From assembly GCF_000931445.1 (NCBI RefSeq), contig NZ_CP010849.1:4278001-4342000 (forward strand): 64,000 nt of DNA, written 5' to 3'. This DNA comes from Streptomyces cyaneogriseus subsp. noncyanogenus (lineage in GTDB: Bacteria; Actinomycetota; Actinomycetes; Streptomycetales; Streptomycetaceae). The notes beneath the pieces were generated by a model. The model was not told the DNA's origin. It saw only the letters and a program-made list of their open reading frames with translations, and made no database searches. Of this stretch, positions 42,193-51,708 are shown piece by piece (position 1 is the first letter of the stretch; each line of letters starts with the position of its first letter). The position numbers and the translations under genes were made by a program.

Positions 42193-43593
42193 GTGACTAT
42201 TCGCCTGTACGACACCAGCGCCCGGCAGATCCGCGACTTCACCCCCCTCAAGCCCGGGTGCGTCTCGATCTACCTGTGTGGCGCCACCGTGCAGGCCCCC
42301 CCGCACATCGGGCACATCCGGTCCGGGCTGAACTTCGACATCATGCGCCGCTGGTTCACCTACCGCGGCTACGACGTCACGTTCGTGCGCAACGTCACCG
42401 ACATCGACGACAAGATCATCCAGAAGGCGGCGGAGCAGGACCGCCCCTGGTGGGCCATCGGTTACGCCAACGAGCGGGCGTTCGGCGACGCCTACGCCGC
42501 ACTCGGCTGCCTGCCGCCCAGCTACGAGCCCCGCGCCACCGGCCACGTCCCCGAGATGGTCGAGATGATGCGCACGCTCATCGAGCGCGGACACGCCTAC
42601 GAGGCCGACGGCAGCGTCTACTTCGACGTCCGGTCCTGGCCCTCGTACCTGGAGCTGTCCAAGCAGGACCTCGACGAGATGCGGCAGCCCGCCGAGGAGG
42701 GCATCACCGGCAAGCGGGACCCGCGCGACTTCGCCATGTGGAAGGCGGCCAAGCCCGGCGAGCCGGACTGGGAGACCCCCTGGGGCCGCGGCCGTCCGGG
42801 CTGGCACCTGGAGTGCTCCGCGATGGCGCACAAGTACCTCGGCGGCGCCTTCGACATCCACGGCGGCGGACTGGACCTGGTCTTCCCGCACCACGAGAAC
42901 GAGATCGCCCAGGCCAAGGCGTTCGGCGACGACTTCGCCCAGTACTGGGTGCACAACGCCTGGGTCACCATGAGCGGCGAGAAGATGTCGAAGTCGCTCG
43001 GCAACTCGGTCCTGGTCTCCGAGATGGTCAAGCAGTGGCGCCCGATCGTGCTGCGCTACTACCTCGGCACCCCGCACTACCGCTCCACCATCGAGTACAG
43101 CGAGGAGTCGCTGCGCGAGGCCGAGGCGGCGTTCGCGCGGATCGAGGGCTTCGCGCAGCGGGTGGTGGAACTGGCCGGGGGCCCCGTCGAGCCCGCCGCC
43201 GAGGTGCCGCCCGCCTTCGCCGACGCCATGGACGACGACCTGGGCGTGCCGCAGGCGCTCGCCGTCGTGCACACCACGGTCCGGCAGGGCAACAGCGCGC
43301 TGGCCGCCGACGACAAGGAAGCCGCCGTCGCCCGCCTCGCCGAGGTGCGCGCGATGCTCGGCGTCCTCGGCCTGGACCCGTTCGACGCCCAGTGGGCCGG
43401 GGAGTCCGAGCGGGGCGAGGACCTGCGCGGCGTCGTCGACACCCTCGTACGGATGGTGCTCGACCAGCGCGAGGCCGCCCGCGCCCGCAAGGACTGGTCC
43501 GCCGCGGACGCGCTGCGCGACCAGCTCAACGCCTCCGGGCTCGTCATCGAGGACAGCCCCCAGGGGCCGCGCTGGAGCCTCGGCTCGCGCTGA
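42193..43593 (+). CDS. cysS: Cysteinyl-tRNA synthetase
   Basis: A 466-residue class I synthetase. Zinc-binding Cys in YLCGATVQ, the HIGH-type motif PHIGHIRSG, a second zinc Cys in LECSAMAHKYLG, His residues in FPHHENEIAQ, and KMSKS (GEKMSKSLGN) near residue 267 are intact. GTG 42193 is chosen because TACCCT (42181-42186) ends 6 nt upstream, a leaderless pattern, and it gives the normal N terminus TIRLYDTSARQ. Confidence 0.95.
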   Translation: MTIRLYDTSARQIRDFTPLKPGCVSIYLCGATVQAPPHIGHIRSGLNFDIMRRWFTYRGYDVTFVRNVTDIDDKIIQKAAEQDRPWWAIGYANERAFGDAYAALGCLPPSYEPRATGHVPEMVEMMRTLIERGHAYEADGSVYFDVRSWPSYLELSKQDLDEMRQPAEEGITGKRDPRDFAMWKAAKPGEPDWETPWGRGRPGWHLECSAMAHKYLGGAFDIHGGGLDLVFPHHENEIAQAKAFGDDFAQYWVHNAWVTMSGEKMSKSLGNSVLVSEMVKQWRPIVLRYYLGTPHYRSTIEYSEESLREAEAAFARIEGFAQRVVELAGGPVEPAAEVPPAFADAMDDDLGVPQALAVVHTTVRQGNSALAADDKEAAVARLAEVRAMLGVLGLDPFDAQWAGESERGEDLRGVVDTLVRMVLDQREAARARKDWSAADALRDQLNASGLVIEDSPQGPRWSLGSR

Positions 43594-43606
43594 CCGCCGT
43601 AGATCA

Positions 43607-43638
43607 AGTGTGCCGCCCGGGGCTCCGGGCGGCACACT
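43607..43638 (+). terminator. cysS terminator
   Basis: AGTGTGCCGCCCGG (43607-43620) pairs perfectly with CCGGGCGGCACACT (43625-43638) around a 4-nt loop. Confidence 0.9.
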
Positions 43639-43682
43639 GCATAAGACGTATGTACGACCACTTTCACGGAGACGGGTAACTC

Positions 43683-44624
43683 ATGGCCGCGAACAACCGC
43701 CGCATGTCCGGCAAGAAGGGCGCGCAGGTCGGCAGCGGCGGCAAGCGGCGCCGGGGCCTGGAGGGCAAGGGCCCGACGCCCCCCGCCGAGATGCGCAAGG
43801 GACACGTCAAGCAGCGCGTCGCGCAGGCGAAGGCCCGCCGCGCCCAGGGACGTACGCAGGGCAGGCGCGGCGGTGGCCGGTCGGCCTCCGAGCTCGTCGT
43901 CGGCCGCAACCCGGTCGTCGAGGCGCTGCGCGGGGGCGTGCCCGCCTCCACCCTCTACGTCCAGCAGTTCATCGACAACGACGAGCGGGTGCGCGAGGCG
44001 CTCCAGCTCGCGGCCGAGCGCGGCAACATCAACCTGATGGAGGCGCCGCGCCCCGAGCTCGACCGGATGACCAACGGGCTCAACCACCAGGGCCTGGTCC
44101 TCCAGGTCCCGCCGTACGAGTACGCGCACCCCGAGGACCTCCTCGACGCCGCCGCCGACGAGGGCGAGGACCCGCTGATCGTCGCCCTCGACGGGGTGAC
44201 CGACCCGCGCAACCTCGGTGCCGTCGTCCGGTCCGTCTCCGCCTTCGGCGGTCACGGCGTCGTCGTGCCCGAGCGGCGCGCGGCCGGGATGACCGCCGGT
44301 GCCTGGAAGACCTCCGCCGGTACGGCCGCCCGGACGCCCGTCGCCCGCGCCACCAACCTGACCCGCGCTCTGGAGCAGTACAAGAAGGCCGGGGTCGTGG
44401 TGGTCGGCCTCGCCGCCGACGGAGAGGTCGAGGTCGGCGAGCTGGATGCCCTGGCGGGTCCGGTCGTCATCGTCGTCGGCAGCGAGGGCAAGGGCCTGTC
44501 CCGGCTGGTCGGCGAGACCTGCGACTTCCGGGTGCGCATCCCGATGCCGGGCGGCGCCGAGTCGCTCAACGCCGGTGTCGCGGCGGGTGTCGTGCTGTAC
44601 GAGGCGGCGCGCAGGCGCTCCTGA
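43683..44624 (+). CDS. rlmB: 23S rRNA (guanosine-2'-O)-methyltransferase RlmB
   Basis: A 313-residue SPOUT methyltransferase. An unusually long basic N terminus (about 70 residues, Lys/Arg/Gly) is followed by the L30e-like RNA-binding domain (VVGRNPVVEALRGGVPASTL) and the knotted SPOUT domain (LDGVTDPRNLGAVVRS, GSEGKGLSRL, IPMPGGAESLNAGVAAGVVL). Probably methylates the 23S rRNA peptidyl loop. GGAG 10 nt before the ATG. Paired with cysS as usual in actinobacteria. Confidence 0.92.
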   Translation: MAANNRRMSGKKGAQVGSGGKRRRGLEGKGPTPPAEMRKGHVKQRVAQAKARRAQGRTQGRRGGGRSASELVVGRNPVVEALRGGVPASTLYVQQFIDNDERVREALQLAAERGNINLMEAPRPELDRMTNGLNHQGLVLQVPPYEYAHPEDLLDAAADEGEDPLIVALDGVTDPRNLGAVVRSVSAFGGHGVVVPERRAAGMTAGAWKTSAGTAARTPVARATNLTRALEQYKKAGVVVVGLAADGEVEVGELDALAGPVVIVVGSEGKGLSRLVGETCDFRVRIPMPGGAESLNAGVAAGVVLYEAARRRS

Positions 44625-44773
44625 GGGGGGCGCGGCGCATCCACGCCAGGCGCGAACGGATGTGCCGCGCCGTCACCCGTACGGGGTGTTCCGGACGGTC
44701 CGGAGCAGCTTGACGCGGTCCGGACAGTTCCGGCGGGTCAAAGCAGTGTCCTAACGACACGTCACTCTGTTAG

Positions 44774-46537
44774 ATGAGTGTGGACACCAGAACACCCCGC
44801 ACACCCACGGGGGACCGCTCGTCGGAGATCGACGACGCTCCCGCGCTGAGCATGGTGAAGGTGCCGAGCGATCCGGCGCAGGTCATCGTCAACAACACGA
44901 GCTTCCGCGTCGAGCTGGGCGCCTCGGCGCGGCGCACCATGTCCCCGCGGGTCGCGCGGCACTTGAGCGCCACCCAGGACACCGCCCGCATGCCCGTCGT
45001 CGGCACCGCCGAGCACACGGCCGGCCTCGCCCGCCGGCGGCCCGTCGTGTGGAGCGGCCACACCGAGCCGGACGACACCGGCGCGCACCGGCTGCTCCAG
45101 GCCGTGCGGGCCGGCGCCGGCCACCATGTCGTGGAGCCCGCCGACGCCGGGGCCACCCAGGTCATCCCCCGCGTCGGCCTCGGCCCGGGCCCGCACCCCG
45201 ACGGCCGCGGCGGCCGCGACGGGTTCGGCGGCTACGGCGAGTACGGCGACCGCGACACCCACGACACCTACGACTCCTACGACGACGGGCTCACCACCCA
45301 GACCCTCCCCACCCCCGTCGTCGGCGCCCAGCGCACCCCGGGCGCCGGGGGCACCCGGCTGCTGCCCGCCATGCGCGGTGCCGGCCCCGCCTACGACGAA
45401 CCCGCCCACGACCAGGACGAGTTCGACGACGACACCTTCGACGATCCGGTCGGCACCGAACCGTCCGGCCGCCGTCACGGCGACGACCCCGCACGGCACG
45501 CCTACTATCCCGGCCGCCGTATGAACCTCGGCGTCGTCCTGCTGCCGCTGCGGGTCTTCCTCGGCGCCATCTCCATCTACGCCGGCATGGGCAAGCTCTG
45601 CGACCCCGTCTACTTCGACGGCGGCGAGCGCGGCTCCATGGTCAAGTGGCTCAACACCCTGCACCCGTGGGAGGTCGCCGAGCCGCTGCGCCAGTTCGCC
45701 CTCCAGCACCCGGTCGGCTCCGGCCTCGTCATCGCCTTCCTCCAGGTCATCGTCGGCGTCCTGACGGTGCTGGGCTGCTGGCAGCGGGTCGCCGCGGTCA
45801 TCGGCGCGGGCCTGTCCGCCGCGCTGCTGGTCACCGTCAGCTGGAAGAGCGTGCCCGCCTATGACGCGCCCGACATCATCTACCTCGCCGCCTGGTCCCC
45901 GCTGATCATCGCCGGCGCCCCCGTCTACTCCGTCGACGGCCGCCTCGCCGGACGGGCCTGGCGGCGCCTCGGGCCCCGCGCCCACCTGTGGGACCTGCGC
46001 CGCTTCGTGCTGCGCCGCGGCGCTCTCGTCACCTTCGTCGTCACGGGCCTCACCCTCCTCGTCGGCTCGCTGCTCGGCGGCGCCGTCCGGGACGCGGACC
46101 GGGTGGTCGTCCCCGGCCCCGGCGAGGCCCCGCGCAACGAGCAGCCCGGCTCCCCGCTTCCCGTGGAGCCCGGTGAGCGGGAGCGGGAGCGGGCCCCGGA
46201 GGTCTCCACCTCGCCCACCCAGGGCGCCACCTCCGGTACGACCGCCCCGACCGCCGGCGCCGGCTCCACGACCGGTGCCACGAGCGACACCGGCACGGCC
46301 ACCAGCGGATCGCCCAGCCGGACCCAGGGCACCACCGGGCAGGCTCCGTCGCAGCAGTCCGTCCCGGCCGGCCAGGCGCCCAGCACCAGTTCGGGCCCGA
46401 CCAGCGGCGGCACCCCCACCGGAGGCGACGCCGGCAGCGGCCCGACCGACGGCGGCGGCAGCGGCACCGGCAGCGACAGCGGAGGCGGGGCGCCTTCCTC
46501 CGGGCGGCCGGGGCTCGTCGGCGGCCTGCTGGGCTGA
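44774..46537 (+). CDS. DoxX-type membrane protein with long disordered ends
   Basis: A 587-residue protein in three parts. Residues 1-255 are hydrophilic and low-complexity, with Gly/Asp/Tyr/Thr-rich stretches. Residues about 256-425 carry the DoxX-like four-helix membrane domain (LPLRVFLGAISIYAGMGKL; VGSGLVIAFLQVIVGVLTVL) plus a further span (ALVTFVVTGLTLLVGSLLGG). The final 135 residues are Thr/Ser/Gly/Pro-rich and probably face the wall. DoxX proteins relate to redox or thiol export; this role is not established here. Start ATG 44774 with TTAGATG overlap; no clear ribosome site. Confidence 0.83.
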   Translation: MSVDTRTPRTPTGDRSSEIDDAPALSMVKVPSDPAQVIVNNTSFRVELGASARRTMSPRVARHLSATQDTARMPVVGTAEHTAGLARRRPVVWSGHTEPDDTGAHRLLQAVRAGAGHHVVEPADAGATQVIPRVGLGPGPHPDGRGGRDGFGGYGEYGDRDTHDTYDSYDDGLTTQTLPTPVVGAQRTPGAGGTRLLPAMRGAGPAYDEPAHDQDEFDDDTFDDPVGTEPSGRRHGDDPARHAYYPGRRMNLGVVLLPLRVFLGAISIYAGMGKLCDPVYFDGGERGSMVKWLNTLHPWEVAEPLRQFALQHPVGSGLVIAFLQVIVGVLTVLGCWQRVAAVIGAGLSAALLVTVSWKSVPAYDAPDIIYLAAWSPLIIAGAPVYSVDGRLAGRAWRRLGPRAHLWDLRRFVLRRGALVTFVVTGLTLLVGSLLGGAVRDADRVVVPGPGEAPRNEQPGSPLPVEPGERERERAPEVSTSPTQGATSGTTAPTAGAGSTTGATSDTGTATSGSPSRTQGTTGQAPSQQSVPAGQAPSTSSGPTSGGTPTGGDAGSGPTDGGGSGTGSDSGGGAPSSGRPGLVGGLLG

Positions 46538-46565
46538 CGCCGCCCGGCGCCGCCCACGGCCCATA

Positions 46566-46608
46566 CGAACGGGGTCCCGCACACCGAGGGTGTGCGGGAC
46601 CCCGTTCG
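46566..46608. terminator. Bidirectional terminator
   Basis: A 20-bp perfect stem: CGAACGGGGTCCCGCACACC (46566-46585) with its complement (46589-46608) around GAG, between convergent DoxX-type and nucleotidyltransferase genes. Confidence 0.95.
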
Positions 46609-46625
46609 CGTGACGCGGCGGGTTC

Positions 46626-47357
46626 TCAGCGGCCCATGGCCGCCAGTTCCTTCGCCGCCTCCGTCAGGTCCTTCGCGGTGTCGATCGCCCGCCAGTAGGA
46701 GCCCTGCGGGATCGGGAAGCCGGCCAGCCGGCGCTCACGCGCCAGCCGCGGGAAGGTGGACCGCTCGTGGTCGCCGCGCTCCGGCAGCATCTCGGCGAAC
46801 CCGGGGGAGAAGACGTAGACGCCCGCGTTGATCTCGAAGGTCGACGGGGGCGCCTCGATGAAGTCGGTGATGTGCCCGAAGCCGTCCGTCTTCACCGCGC
46901 CCCACGGAAGGCGCGGGCGGGCCAGGGCGAGGGTCGCGACGGCGTCCCGCTCGGTGTGGAAGTCCGCCATGTCGCGCAGCGAGAACCGGGTCCAGATGTC
47001 GCCGTTCGTGGCGTACCAGGGCCGGTCGGGGTGGGGGAGCCGGGCGGCGGCGTACTTCAGGCCGCCGCCGCGGCCGAGGGGCTCGGACTCGACGACGGTG
47101 GTCACGGAGAGGGGCAGATCCGCGCTCTCCAGCCACTGCTGTAGCACCTCGGCGAGGTGGCCGCAGGAGACCACCACGTCCGTCACGCCCTCTTCGGCGA
47201 GCCAGGAAAGCTGATGGCCGATGATCGGGGTTCCCGTGCCGGGGATCTCGACCATCGGCTTGGGCCGGTCGTCGGTGTAGGGACGCAGCCGGGAACCCTG
47301 GCCGCCGGCCAGGACGACGGCTTGCACGGGGCGGGACGCAGCGCTCGGATCGGTCAT
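46626..47357 (-). CDS. Nucleotidyltransferase (sugar-1-phosphate type)
   Basis: A 243-residue NTP-transferase. The signature AVVLAGGQGSRLRPYTDDRP and KPMVEIPGTGTPIIGHQL match mannose-1-phosphate guanylyl- or glucose-1-phosphate thymidylyl-transferases; the metal-binding Asp is in TNGDIW. The sugar substrate cannot be read from sequence. TACAGT (minus strand, 47364-47369) ends 6 nt before the ATG: leaderless. Confidence 0.87.
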   Translation of the reverse strand: MTDPSAASRPVQAVVLAGGQGSRLRPYTDDRPKPMVEIPGTGTPIIGHQLSWLAEEGVTDVVVSCGHLAEVLQQWLESADLPLSVTTVVESEPLGRGGGLKYAAARLPHPDRPWYATNGDIWTRFSLRDMADFHTERDAVATLALARPRLPWGAVKTDGFGHITDFIEAPPSTFEINAGVYVFSPGFAEMLPERGDHERSTFPRLARERRLAGFPIPQGSYWRAIDTAKDLTEAAKELAAMGR

Positions 47358-47405
47358 GACCGCACTGTACGTGGCGCCCCGCCCGGCCCGGCGCCGCCCG
47401 CGGCG

Positions 47406-47861
47406 TCAGCCGTGCGCGGCCAGGACGCCCGAGGCGAAGGAGGTGTCGCAGACGGGGCGGGCGTAGGACTGGGCGCGCGTCGGACCGTAGGCCCGTACCG
47501 CGGCGCGGCCCAGGGAGCGGGCGATGTCCGCGCAGTGCCGGGCCAGTGAGGGGCGGTCGTCGACGGCCTCCTGGAGGTGGGTGAGGGCGGTGCCCGGGTC
47601 CTCCTCCTGGAGTTCGGTCAGCAGCCGGTCGCGCAGCACCTCGTGGGGGGCGAGCGCGGCGGTGCGCGAGGATGCCTTCGACGCCGAGGCGTCCGCCGCG
47701 GCGAGCACCGGGCTGGAGGAATCCCCCGACCAGTTGACCCGGGTGACCGCGAGGGTCCCGGAGAGCACCAGGACGACGGGCAGGACGAGGGCGAGGGAGC
47801 GGCCGATCCGGCGGGCGGGGCCCCGGCCGCGTCGCGTCTGTGGGGTGGTGGAGTGCTTCAC
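47406..47861 (-). CDS. Exported protein with N-terminal membrane anchor
   Basis: A 151-residue protein. Basic N terminus, then one hydrophobic segment (SLALVLPVVLVLSGTLAVTR, about 22-41), an Ala/Ser linker and a helical domain with two Cys (HCADIARS, PVCDTSFASG) that could form a disulfide outside the membrane. Function unknown; its homologue lies beside msiK in S. coelicolor as I recall. GTG start; TACCCT (47869-47874) ends 7 nt upstream, so leaderless. Confidence 0.75.
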   Translation of the reverse strand: MKHSTTPQTRRGRGPARRIGRSLALVLPVVLVLSGTLAVTRVNWSGDSSSPVLAAADASASKASSRTAALAPHEVLRDRLLTELQEEDPGTALTHLQEAVDDRPSLARHCADIARSLGRAAVRAYGPTRAQSYARPVCDTSFASGVLAAHG

Positions 47862-48000
47862 GCGTGTGAGGGTAGCGCCCAGTAGTGATTTGGAGACATT
47901 TAGTCACCCTTATGGGGGGTGAAGAGGGGCCCGGAAGTGGGTAGGGCGTTGACGCACGCTGCTCGAAATGTCCGATGTGCCGGGGTATTTGTCGACACGA

Positions 48001-48032
48001 AAAGGGCCCCGCAGCGGTCTGCGGGGCCCTTT
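48001..48032. terminator. msiK terminator
   Basis: AAAGGGCCCCGCAG (48001-48014) pairs with CTGCGGGGCCCTTT (48019-48032). Read in the msiK direction it is followed by TTTTCG, a short U-tract. Confidence 0.88.
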
Positions 48033-48065
48033 CTCACCGTTCTTCGCCTGCCCGGGTGTTCACGG

Positions 48066-48160
48066 GTCCTCGCCGGCCCGGGGCTTCACCGGTCCTTGCC
48101 GGCCCGGGACTCCCGGTCCTCGCCGGTCCGGGGCTTCGGCTCTCCTCGCCGGCCCGGGCG
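48066..48160. repeat. Four imperfect 24-26-bp tandem repeats
   Basis: The core TCCTCGCCGGCCCGGG recurs with one or two changes starting near 48066, 48092, 48116 and 48142 (periods 26, 24, 26), in the untranslated 3' region of msiK between its stop and its terminator. Confidence 0.8.
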
Positions 48161-48190
48161 GCATGGGCCCGGGCCGGGGGCGGTCACCGC

Positions 48191-49279
<1,089 letters not shown>

Positions 49280-49387
49280 GGTGAATGGGCCCCCTTCTAC
49301 CGGCAGGAACGTGCCGGACGATCCGTTGTAGGAAGGTGGTGCCACGACGGGATTCCGTTGTGGTGTCCGTTTGTGGTGTAGTCCACA

Positions 49388-49434
49388 CAGGTGAACTGGC
49401 CGAGACGGTACCCGGCGTTCACCTGGTCTGTCAG
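49388..49434 (-). promoter_or_regulatory. msiK promoter with inverted repeat
   Basis: On the minus strand CTGACA (49429-49434) and TACCGT (49405-49410) are 18 bp apart, giving a leader of about 118 nt. The inverted repeat CAGGTGAAC (49388-49396) / GTTCACCTG (49417-49425) straddles the -10. It could be an operator. An msiK leader RNA motif is described in actinobacteria; I cannot confirm it here. Confidence 0.5.
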
Positions 49435-49479
49435 TACCTGCGGGCATGTGAACTTCGCCGAAATTCTCGAAACCGCCCG

Positions 49480-50475
49480 TCAGGACGGCACCGCGGCGTA
49501 CCGCCGGGCCAGCACCGCCACCGCCTCCGCCACCGCCCGCCGCAGCCCGTCCGGGCCCAGCACCTCCGCCTCCGTGCCCAGCCGCAGCAGGTCGCCCACC
49601 GCGACGGCCTGCGACTCCACCGCCAGCTCCACCTCCACCCAGCCGTCCCCGCCGGGCGGACCGGCCGCCTCCAGCGCCCGCGCGCCCGCCGCCCCGAACA
49701 TCATCGGCAGCAGCTTCCGCCCCCGGGGGGAGAGCCGCAGCCGCGCGGTCCCCTGGTGCAGGGCGGCCTCCAGCCGCCGGGAGGACTCCGTCCAGTAGGC
49801 GGCGAGATCGAAACCGGCCGGCCGCTCGAAGCCCCCGCCCGACGGCTCCGCCTCCAGGAACCGCGACACCCGGTACGTCCGCACCGCCGCGCCGGTCTCC
49901 GCCGTGCCCCCGTCGGCCGCCGCCACGAGGTACCAGATCCCGCCCTTCAGCACGAGCCCCAACGGCCGCAGCTCGCGCCGCACCTCCCCGCGCCAGCGCC
50001 GGTAGCGGGCCCGCAGCACCCGCTGCTCCCACACGGCGCGCGCCACCGCCGCCAGATGCGGCACCGGCTCCGCGTCCCGGAACCAGGCCGGCGCGTCCAG
50101 ATGGAACCGCTCCTGCACCCGGGCGGCCTGCTCGCCCAGCTCGGCGGGGAGCGCGGCCCGCAGCTTGAGCTGGGCCGTCGTCAGCACCGCGCCCAGCCCC
50201 AACTCCCGCGCGGGTCCCGGCATCCCGGCCAGGAACAGGGAACCGGCCTCGGCGTCCGTCAGCCCGGTCAGCCGGGTGCGGTAGCCGTCCAGCAGCCGGT
50301 ACCCGCCGGCGGGGCCGCGATCGGCGCACACCGGCACCCCGGCGGCGCCCAGCGCCTCGATGTCCCGGTACACCGTCCGCACCGAGACCTCCAGTTCGGC
50401 GGCGAGCTGGGGCGCGGTCATCCGGCCCCGGTTCTGCAGCAGCAGGAGGAGGGAGAGAAGGCGGTCGGCGCGCAT
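49480..50475 (-). CDS. YafY/WYL-domain HTH regulator
   Basis: A 331-residue regulator: DeoR-type HTH at the N terminus (RMTAPQLAAELEVSVRTVYR then DIEALGAAGVPV), a WYL domain (RARYRRWRGEVRRELRPLGL, GGIWYLVAAADG, TYRVSRFL) and a C-terminal WCX extension. WYL domains sense nucleotides or nucleic acid ligands. Starts MRADRL at 50475, or three codons earlier at 50484. Divergent from a DUF3224 gene across a 31-bp palindrome that is its likely operator. Confidence 0.9.
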   Translation of the reverse strand: MRADRLLSLLLLLQNRGRMTAPQLAAELEVSVRTVYRDIEALGAAGVPVCADRGPAGGYRLLDGYRTRLTGLTDAEAGSLFLAGMPGPARELGLGAVLTTAQLKLRAALPAELGEQAARVQERFHLDAPAWFRDAEPVPHLAAVARAVWEQRVLRARYRRWRGEVRRELRPLGLVLKGGIWYLVAAADGGTAETGAAVRTYRVSRFLEAEPSGGGFERPAGFDLAAYWTESSRRLEAALHQGTARLRLSPRGRKLLPMMFGAAGARALEAAGPPGGDGWVEVELAVESQAVAVGDLLRLGTEAEVLGPDGLRRAVAEAVAVLARRYAAVPS

Positions 50476-50499
50476 GGCAGCCATTGTCGGGGCGTCCGC

Positions 50500-50530
50500 G
50501 CCGTACCTGACAGGAGGTGTCAGGTACGGC
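50500..50530. promoter_or_regulatory. 31-bp palindromic operator
   Basis: GCCGTACCTGACA (50500-50512) and TGTCAGGTACGGC (50518-50530) are perfect 13-bp arms around GGAGG, centred between the divergent WYL-regulator and DUF3224 genes. Confidence 0.8.
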
Positions 50531-50590
50531 CGCCACAGTGGGCGCATCCGGCCCGCACGACGGCGCGGGCCACCGGACGACAGGAGACCC

Positions 50591-51001
50591 ATGCCCGGCA
50601 CCCGGACCACCGGCCACTTCACCTTCGCCGACTGGAAGGAGAGCCCCGTCGGCCCCGAGGACACCAGCCCCCGGCTGGCCCACGCCCTGGTCACCAACAC
50701 CTTCACCGGCGGCGTCGAGGCCGCCGGGACCTTCTGCGAGTACGCGATCGTCTACCTCGCGGACAAGAGCGGCACCTTCACCGGCATGGAACTGCTCACG
50801 GGTTGGCTCGACGGCCGGAAGGGCGCCTTCGCCCTGGAGGAGCGGGGCACCTTCGACACCGACGGCACGGTGCACTGCCGCTTCGAGGTGGTGCCCGGCT
50901 CGGGCACCGGTGACCTGACAGGACTGCGCGGAACCGGCCGCTTCACCGCGCGGCCGGGGGAGAAGTCGGTGGCCTACTCGTTCGAGTACGAGGTGGATTG
51001 A
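50591..51001 (+). CDS. DUF3224 family protein
   Basis: A 136-residue protein of the DUF3224 (beta-barrel) family: GHFTFADWKESPVGPED at the start, VTNTFTGGVEAAGTFCEYAI and TDGTVHCRFEVVPGSGTGDL later. The family is thought to bind small ligands; no enzyme activity is known to me. Commonly paired with a WYL regulator, as here. ATG 50591 follows GGAG. Confidence 0.88.
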   Translation: MPGTRTTGHFTFADWKESPVGPEDTSPRLAHALVTNTFTGGVEAAGTFCEYAIVYLADKSGTFTGMELLTGWLDGRKGAFALEERGTFDTDGTVHCRFEVVPGSGTGDLTGLRGTGRFTARPGEKSVAYSFEYEVD

Positions 51002-51093
51002 GGCACCACGGGCGTGCGGAACTTCGTGGAACGGGGAAACGGGCTCTGTGTACAGTGGAGCAGCCTGCGCGAGCCATGCGGTGATCGCGCGGT

Positions 51094-51167
51094 GCCTCCT
51101 TAGCTCAGCTGGTTAGAGCGCCGCTCTTGTAAAGCGAAGGTCGTCGGTTCGAATCCGACAGGGGGCT
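51094..51167 (+). tRNA. tRNA-Thr (UGU anticodon)
   Basis: 74 nt without encoded CCA. Acceptor GCCTCCT (51094-51100) pairs with AGGGGGC (51160-51166, one T-G pair); D arm GCTC/GAGC; anticodon loop CTTGTAA with TGT at 51128-51130; T arm GTCGG/CCGAC with TTCGAAT. A TACAGT hexamer at 51051-51056 is the likely -10 of its promoter. A terminator with a T-run follows. Confidence 0.95.
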
Positions 51168-51171
51168 TTGG

Positions 51172-51208
51172 AAAGCCCAGGTCACACATGGTGTGGCCTG
51201 GGCTTTTT
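51172..51208. terminator. Terminator between tRNA-Thr and the GNAT gene
   Basis: AAAGCCCAGG-TCACAC (51172-51187) pairs with GTGTGGCCTGGGCTTT around ATG, followed by T6 on the plus strand. Confidence 0.92.
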
Positions 51209-51688
51209 TCATGGCTGGGTGGCCAGGTTCGTCAGGGCCTCGTCGGTCAGGCGGTAGACCGTCCACTCTTCCTGGGGGCGGGCGCCGAGGGATTCGTAGA
51301 AGGCGATGGACGGGGTGTTCCAGTTCAGGACGGACCACTCCAGGCGGCCGTAGCCGCGCTGGACGCAGATGCGGGCGAGTTCCGTCAGCAGGGCCTTGCC
51401 GTGGCCGCCGCCGCGGGCCTCGGGGCGGACGTAGAGGTCTTCCAGGTAGATGCCGTGGACGCCGCGCCAGGTGGAGAAGTTGAGGAACCACAGGGCGAAG
51501 CCGACGGGGGTGCCGGTGGTGTCGTCCTGGGCGATGTGGGCGTAGGCGGCGGGGTGGGGTCCGAAGAGGGCCTCGTGGAGCTGGTCGGGGGTGGCCCGGG
51601 CCTCGGACAGGGCCTTCTCGTACTCGGCGAGTTCGCGGATGAGGGTGTGGAGGACGGGCACGTCGGCCGGGGTGGCGGTGCGGATCAT
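51209..51688 (-). CDS. GNAT N-acetyltransferase
   Basis: A 159-residue acetyltransferase. The acetyl-CoA motif A is YLEDLYVRPEARGGGHGKAL (near residues 83-102); motif B ends in SIAFYESLGARPQEEW. Resembles diamine/spermidine acetyltransferase-like GNATs (FALWFLNFSTWRGVHGIYLE). TAACCT ends 6 nt before the ATG on the minus strand: leaderless. Substrate unknown. Confidence 0.9.
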   Translation of the reverse strand: MIRTATPADVPVLHTLIRELAEYEKALSEARATPDQLHEALFGPHPAAYAHIAQDDTTGTPVGFALWFLNFSTWRGVHGIYLEDLYVRPEARGGGHGKALLTELARICVQRGYGRLEWSVLNWNTPSIAFYESLGARPQEEWTVYRLTDEALTNLATQP

Positions 51689-51708
51689 GGACGCAGGTTA
51701 GACGCCGG

